A stretch of DNA of 64,000 nt from Micromonospora sp. DSM 45708 (GTDB lineage: Bacteria > Actinomycetota > Actinomycetes > Mycobacteriales > Micromonosporaceae), in contig NZ_CP154796.1 in the NCBI RefSeq assembly GCF_039566955.1, positions 1,612,001 through 1,676,000 on the forward strand. Direction: 5' to 3'. The number at the start of each line of letters is the position of its first letter. The first letter of the stretch is position 1. Below, in pieces: positions 62,897 through 64,000 of this stretch. The notes beneath the pieces were generated by a model. It saw only the letters and a program-made list of their open reading frames with translations. It ran no database searches and had not been told where the DNA came from. Made by a program: the position numbers and the translations under genes.

Positions 62897-63631
62897 ATGA
62901 ACAGCGCGATGACGAGCCACCTCCACGCGATCAGCGTCGACGCGGAGGCGCCGCTGCGGCTGGCGCGCTTCTGGGCGGATCTGCTCGGTCGGGAGGTGGT
63001 CGACGATCCACGCGAGGGGGTCGCGCTCCGACCCGACGGCGATGCCGGCCTGCGCATCCGGTTCCTGTCGACCGATGCGCCGAAGGTCGGGCAGAACCGG
63101 ATCCACTTCGACCTGACCAGCGCGTCGCCGGAGGGCCAGCGGGAGACGGTGGCCCGGGCGGTCGGGCTGGGCGGGCGGCACGTGGACATCGGCCAGGGCC
63201 CGGAGGAGGGGCACGTGGTGCTCGCCGACCGCGAGGGCAACGAGTTCTGCGTCATCGAGGCGGGCAACGCCTTCCTCGCCGGCTGCGGGTCCGTCGGCGC
63301 GGTGAACTGCGACGGTACGCAGGCGGTCGGCTACTTCTGGAGCGCGGCGCTGGGCTGGCCGCTGGTCTGGGACCAGGACCAGGAGACCGCGATCCAGTCG
63401 CCGCGTGGCGGGGCGAAGATCACCTGGAGTGGTCCGCCGCTGATGCCGAGGCACGGCCGGGACCGCGTACACCTGGATCTCGCGCCGCCGGCTGACGGTG
63501 ACCGGGAGGCGGAGATCGACCGGCTGCTCTCGCTCGGGGCGACGCGGGTCGGCGTCGGCCGGCACACCGCCGACGACGTGGTGCTGGCCGACCCCGACGG
63601 CAACGAGTTCTGCCTGCTGACGCCCCGTTGA
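62897..63631 (+). CDS. Two-domain VOC (glyoxalase-like) protein
   Basis: 244 residues made of two glyoxalase/bleomycin-resistance (VOC) modules, about 5-120 and 125-243. Each ends in an EFCVIE or EFCLLTP motif carrying the metal-binding glutamate. The first has an acid/His pattern in LHAISVDAEAPLRLARFW. Related proteins act in detoxification or small-molecule binding; the substrate is unknown. The ATG at 62897 has GGAGATG upstream; a second in-frame ATG at 62909 is possible. Confidence 0.85.
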   Translation: MNSAMTSHLHAISVDAEAPLRLARFWADLLGREVVDDPREGVALRPDGDAGLRIRFLSTDAPKVGQNRIHFDLTSASPEGQRETVARAVGLGGRHVDIGQGPEEGHVVLADREGNEFCVIEAGNAFLAGCGSVGAVNCDGTQAVGYFWSAALGWPLVWDQDQETAIQSPRGGAKITWSGPPLMPRHGRDRVHLDLAPPADGDREAEIDRLLSLGATRVGVGRHTADDVVLADPDGNEFCLLTPR

Positions 63632-63689
63632 GCTCGGCCGGACGGATCCGGGCTGCCGGTCAGCGGCCGGCGGGGACGTTGATGTCGAA

Positions 63690-63771
63690 CGCCTACGAAC
63701 CTGATGGCGTGGATGGCTCAGGCCCGGCTACCGCCGGCCGGTGGCCCTGAGTCGTTCACGCCATCAGGTTT
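63690..63771. repeat. Palindromic intergenic element, family A copy 2
   Basis: Imperfect 28-bp arms (63698-63725 and 63743-63770, a few mismatches) around a 17-nt loop. The left side CGCCTACGAAC-TGA-GGCGTGGA matches 5476-5507. Located between the convergent VOC gene and the membrane-protein gene at the window end; could also act as a terminator. Confidence 0.7.
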
Positions 63772-63856
63772 GCAGGGGGTCCGAGGCCAGGTCCAGGGGC
63801 GTCACCGCCGCGGTGATCCGGTCCGGACGCGCCCGGTGCGCCGCGCCGCGCCCGCG

Positions 63857-64000
63857 TCACACCTGGATGTCGAAGCGTTGCAGCACCGAGGGCGCGACCA
63901 GGCCCAGCGTGGCGAGCACGGCCAGCACGGTCAGCGCGCCCCGCAGCACGACCGTCTCCGCCTTGCTGCCGGTGCGCAGCGCGATCTTGTTGGGCAGCCC
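63857..64000 (-). CDS. Partial membrane protein (C-terminal end only)
   Basis: The last 47 codons of a gene that continues beyond the window. Reads GLPNKIALRTGSKAETVVL, then a hydrophobic segment (about 20 residues) and ends QRFDIQV. One membrane segment near the C terminus is certain; the family cannot be named from this fragment. Confidence 0.6.
   Translation of the reverse strand, partial: GLPNKIALRTGSKAETVVLRGALTVLAVLATLGLVAPSVLQRFDIQV

Noticed and set aside
63632..63856. Possible integration site at the right end because of the long palindrome
   Set aside because: No integrase, tRNA 3' end or direct repeats nearby; the palindrome belongs to the dispersed family A.

Overview
The window is very GC-rich, almost fully coding, and rich in GTG starts. 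Gene content (mycobacterial-type fabG-inhA-hemH order, MurL/MurD2, DUF3097, DUF6230/DUF6114 pair, NgcEFG-type sugar importers, AfsR-like and STAND-TPR proteins) points to an actinomycete of the family Micromonosporaceae, most likely Micromonospora or a close relative. This is inferred from gene content and style; no rRNA or other species marker is present. No tRNA, CRISPR array, insertion sequence or prophage was seen.

Layout. 1-5331: type II fatty-acid reductases (fabG, fabI/inhA), ferrochelatase, a NagD-like HAD phosphatase, a conserved hypothetical and DUF3097. 5663-18779: housekeeping and envelope genes (serine hydrolase, NfeD + SPFH pair, membrane protein, class A penicillin-binding protein, RibD-like reductase, TPP enzyme, SpoU methyltransferase, argG, PucR regulator). 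19001-24155: cell-wall precursor genes murL, murD2 and murB, with a PP2C-like phosphatase and a small unknown protein between them. murL and murD2 form the alternative route to D-glutamate in peptidoglycan, in which L-Glu is ligated and then epimerised on the UDP-precursor.

24360-34165 is the most interesting stretch. A CATRA-type conflict cassette (small helical protein, membrane-anchored CATRA protein, unknown 457-residue protein) runs head-on into a translationally coupled MoxR ATPase, vWA protein and TPR-CHAT caspase-like protease. Divergent from the MoxR gene is an overlapping tandem pair of paralogues that look like distant DUF218/YdcF-type proteins. I read this as one NTP-dependent, protease-based immunity or regulated-death locus, with at least three components I cannot assign.

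34203-38559 and on to 41370: a TetR regulator, a secreted protein and a DUF6230/DUF6114 pair, then an aminotransferase + methylmalonate-semialdehyde dehydrogenase pair and an acyltransferase. 41516-56178 holds two paralogous NgcEFG-type sugar ABC importers. The second is led by a MurR/RpiR regulator and a SIS-domain protein, divergent from an N-acetylglucosamine-kinase-like gene, which suggests amino-sugar scavenging. Between the two lie an AfsR-like NB-ARC/TPR regulator and small exported proteins. 56300-64000: a family A DNA polymerase, a nucleotidyltransferase, a coupled pair of small membrane protein and large STAND ATPase with a 46-residue TPR array (second candidate defence or signalling module), a two-domain VOC protein and the end of an unrecognised membrane protein.

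Intergenic regions carry three kinds of long palindromic element, two of them present twice in the window. Many genes have a -10-like hexamer 6-7 nt before the start codon, consistent with leaderless mRNAs.
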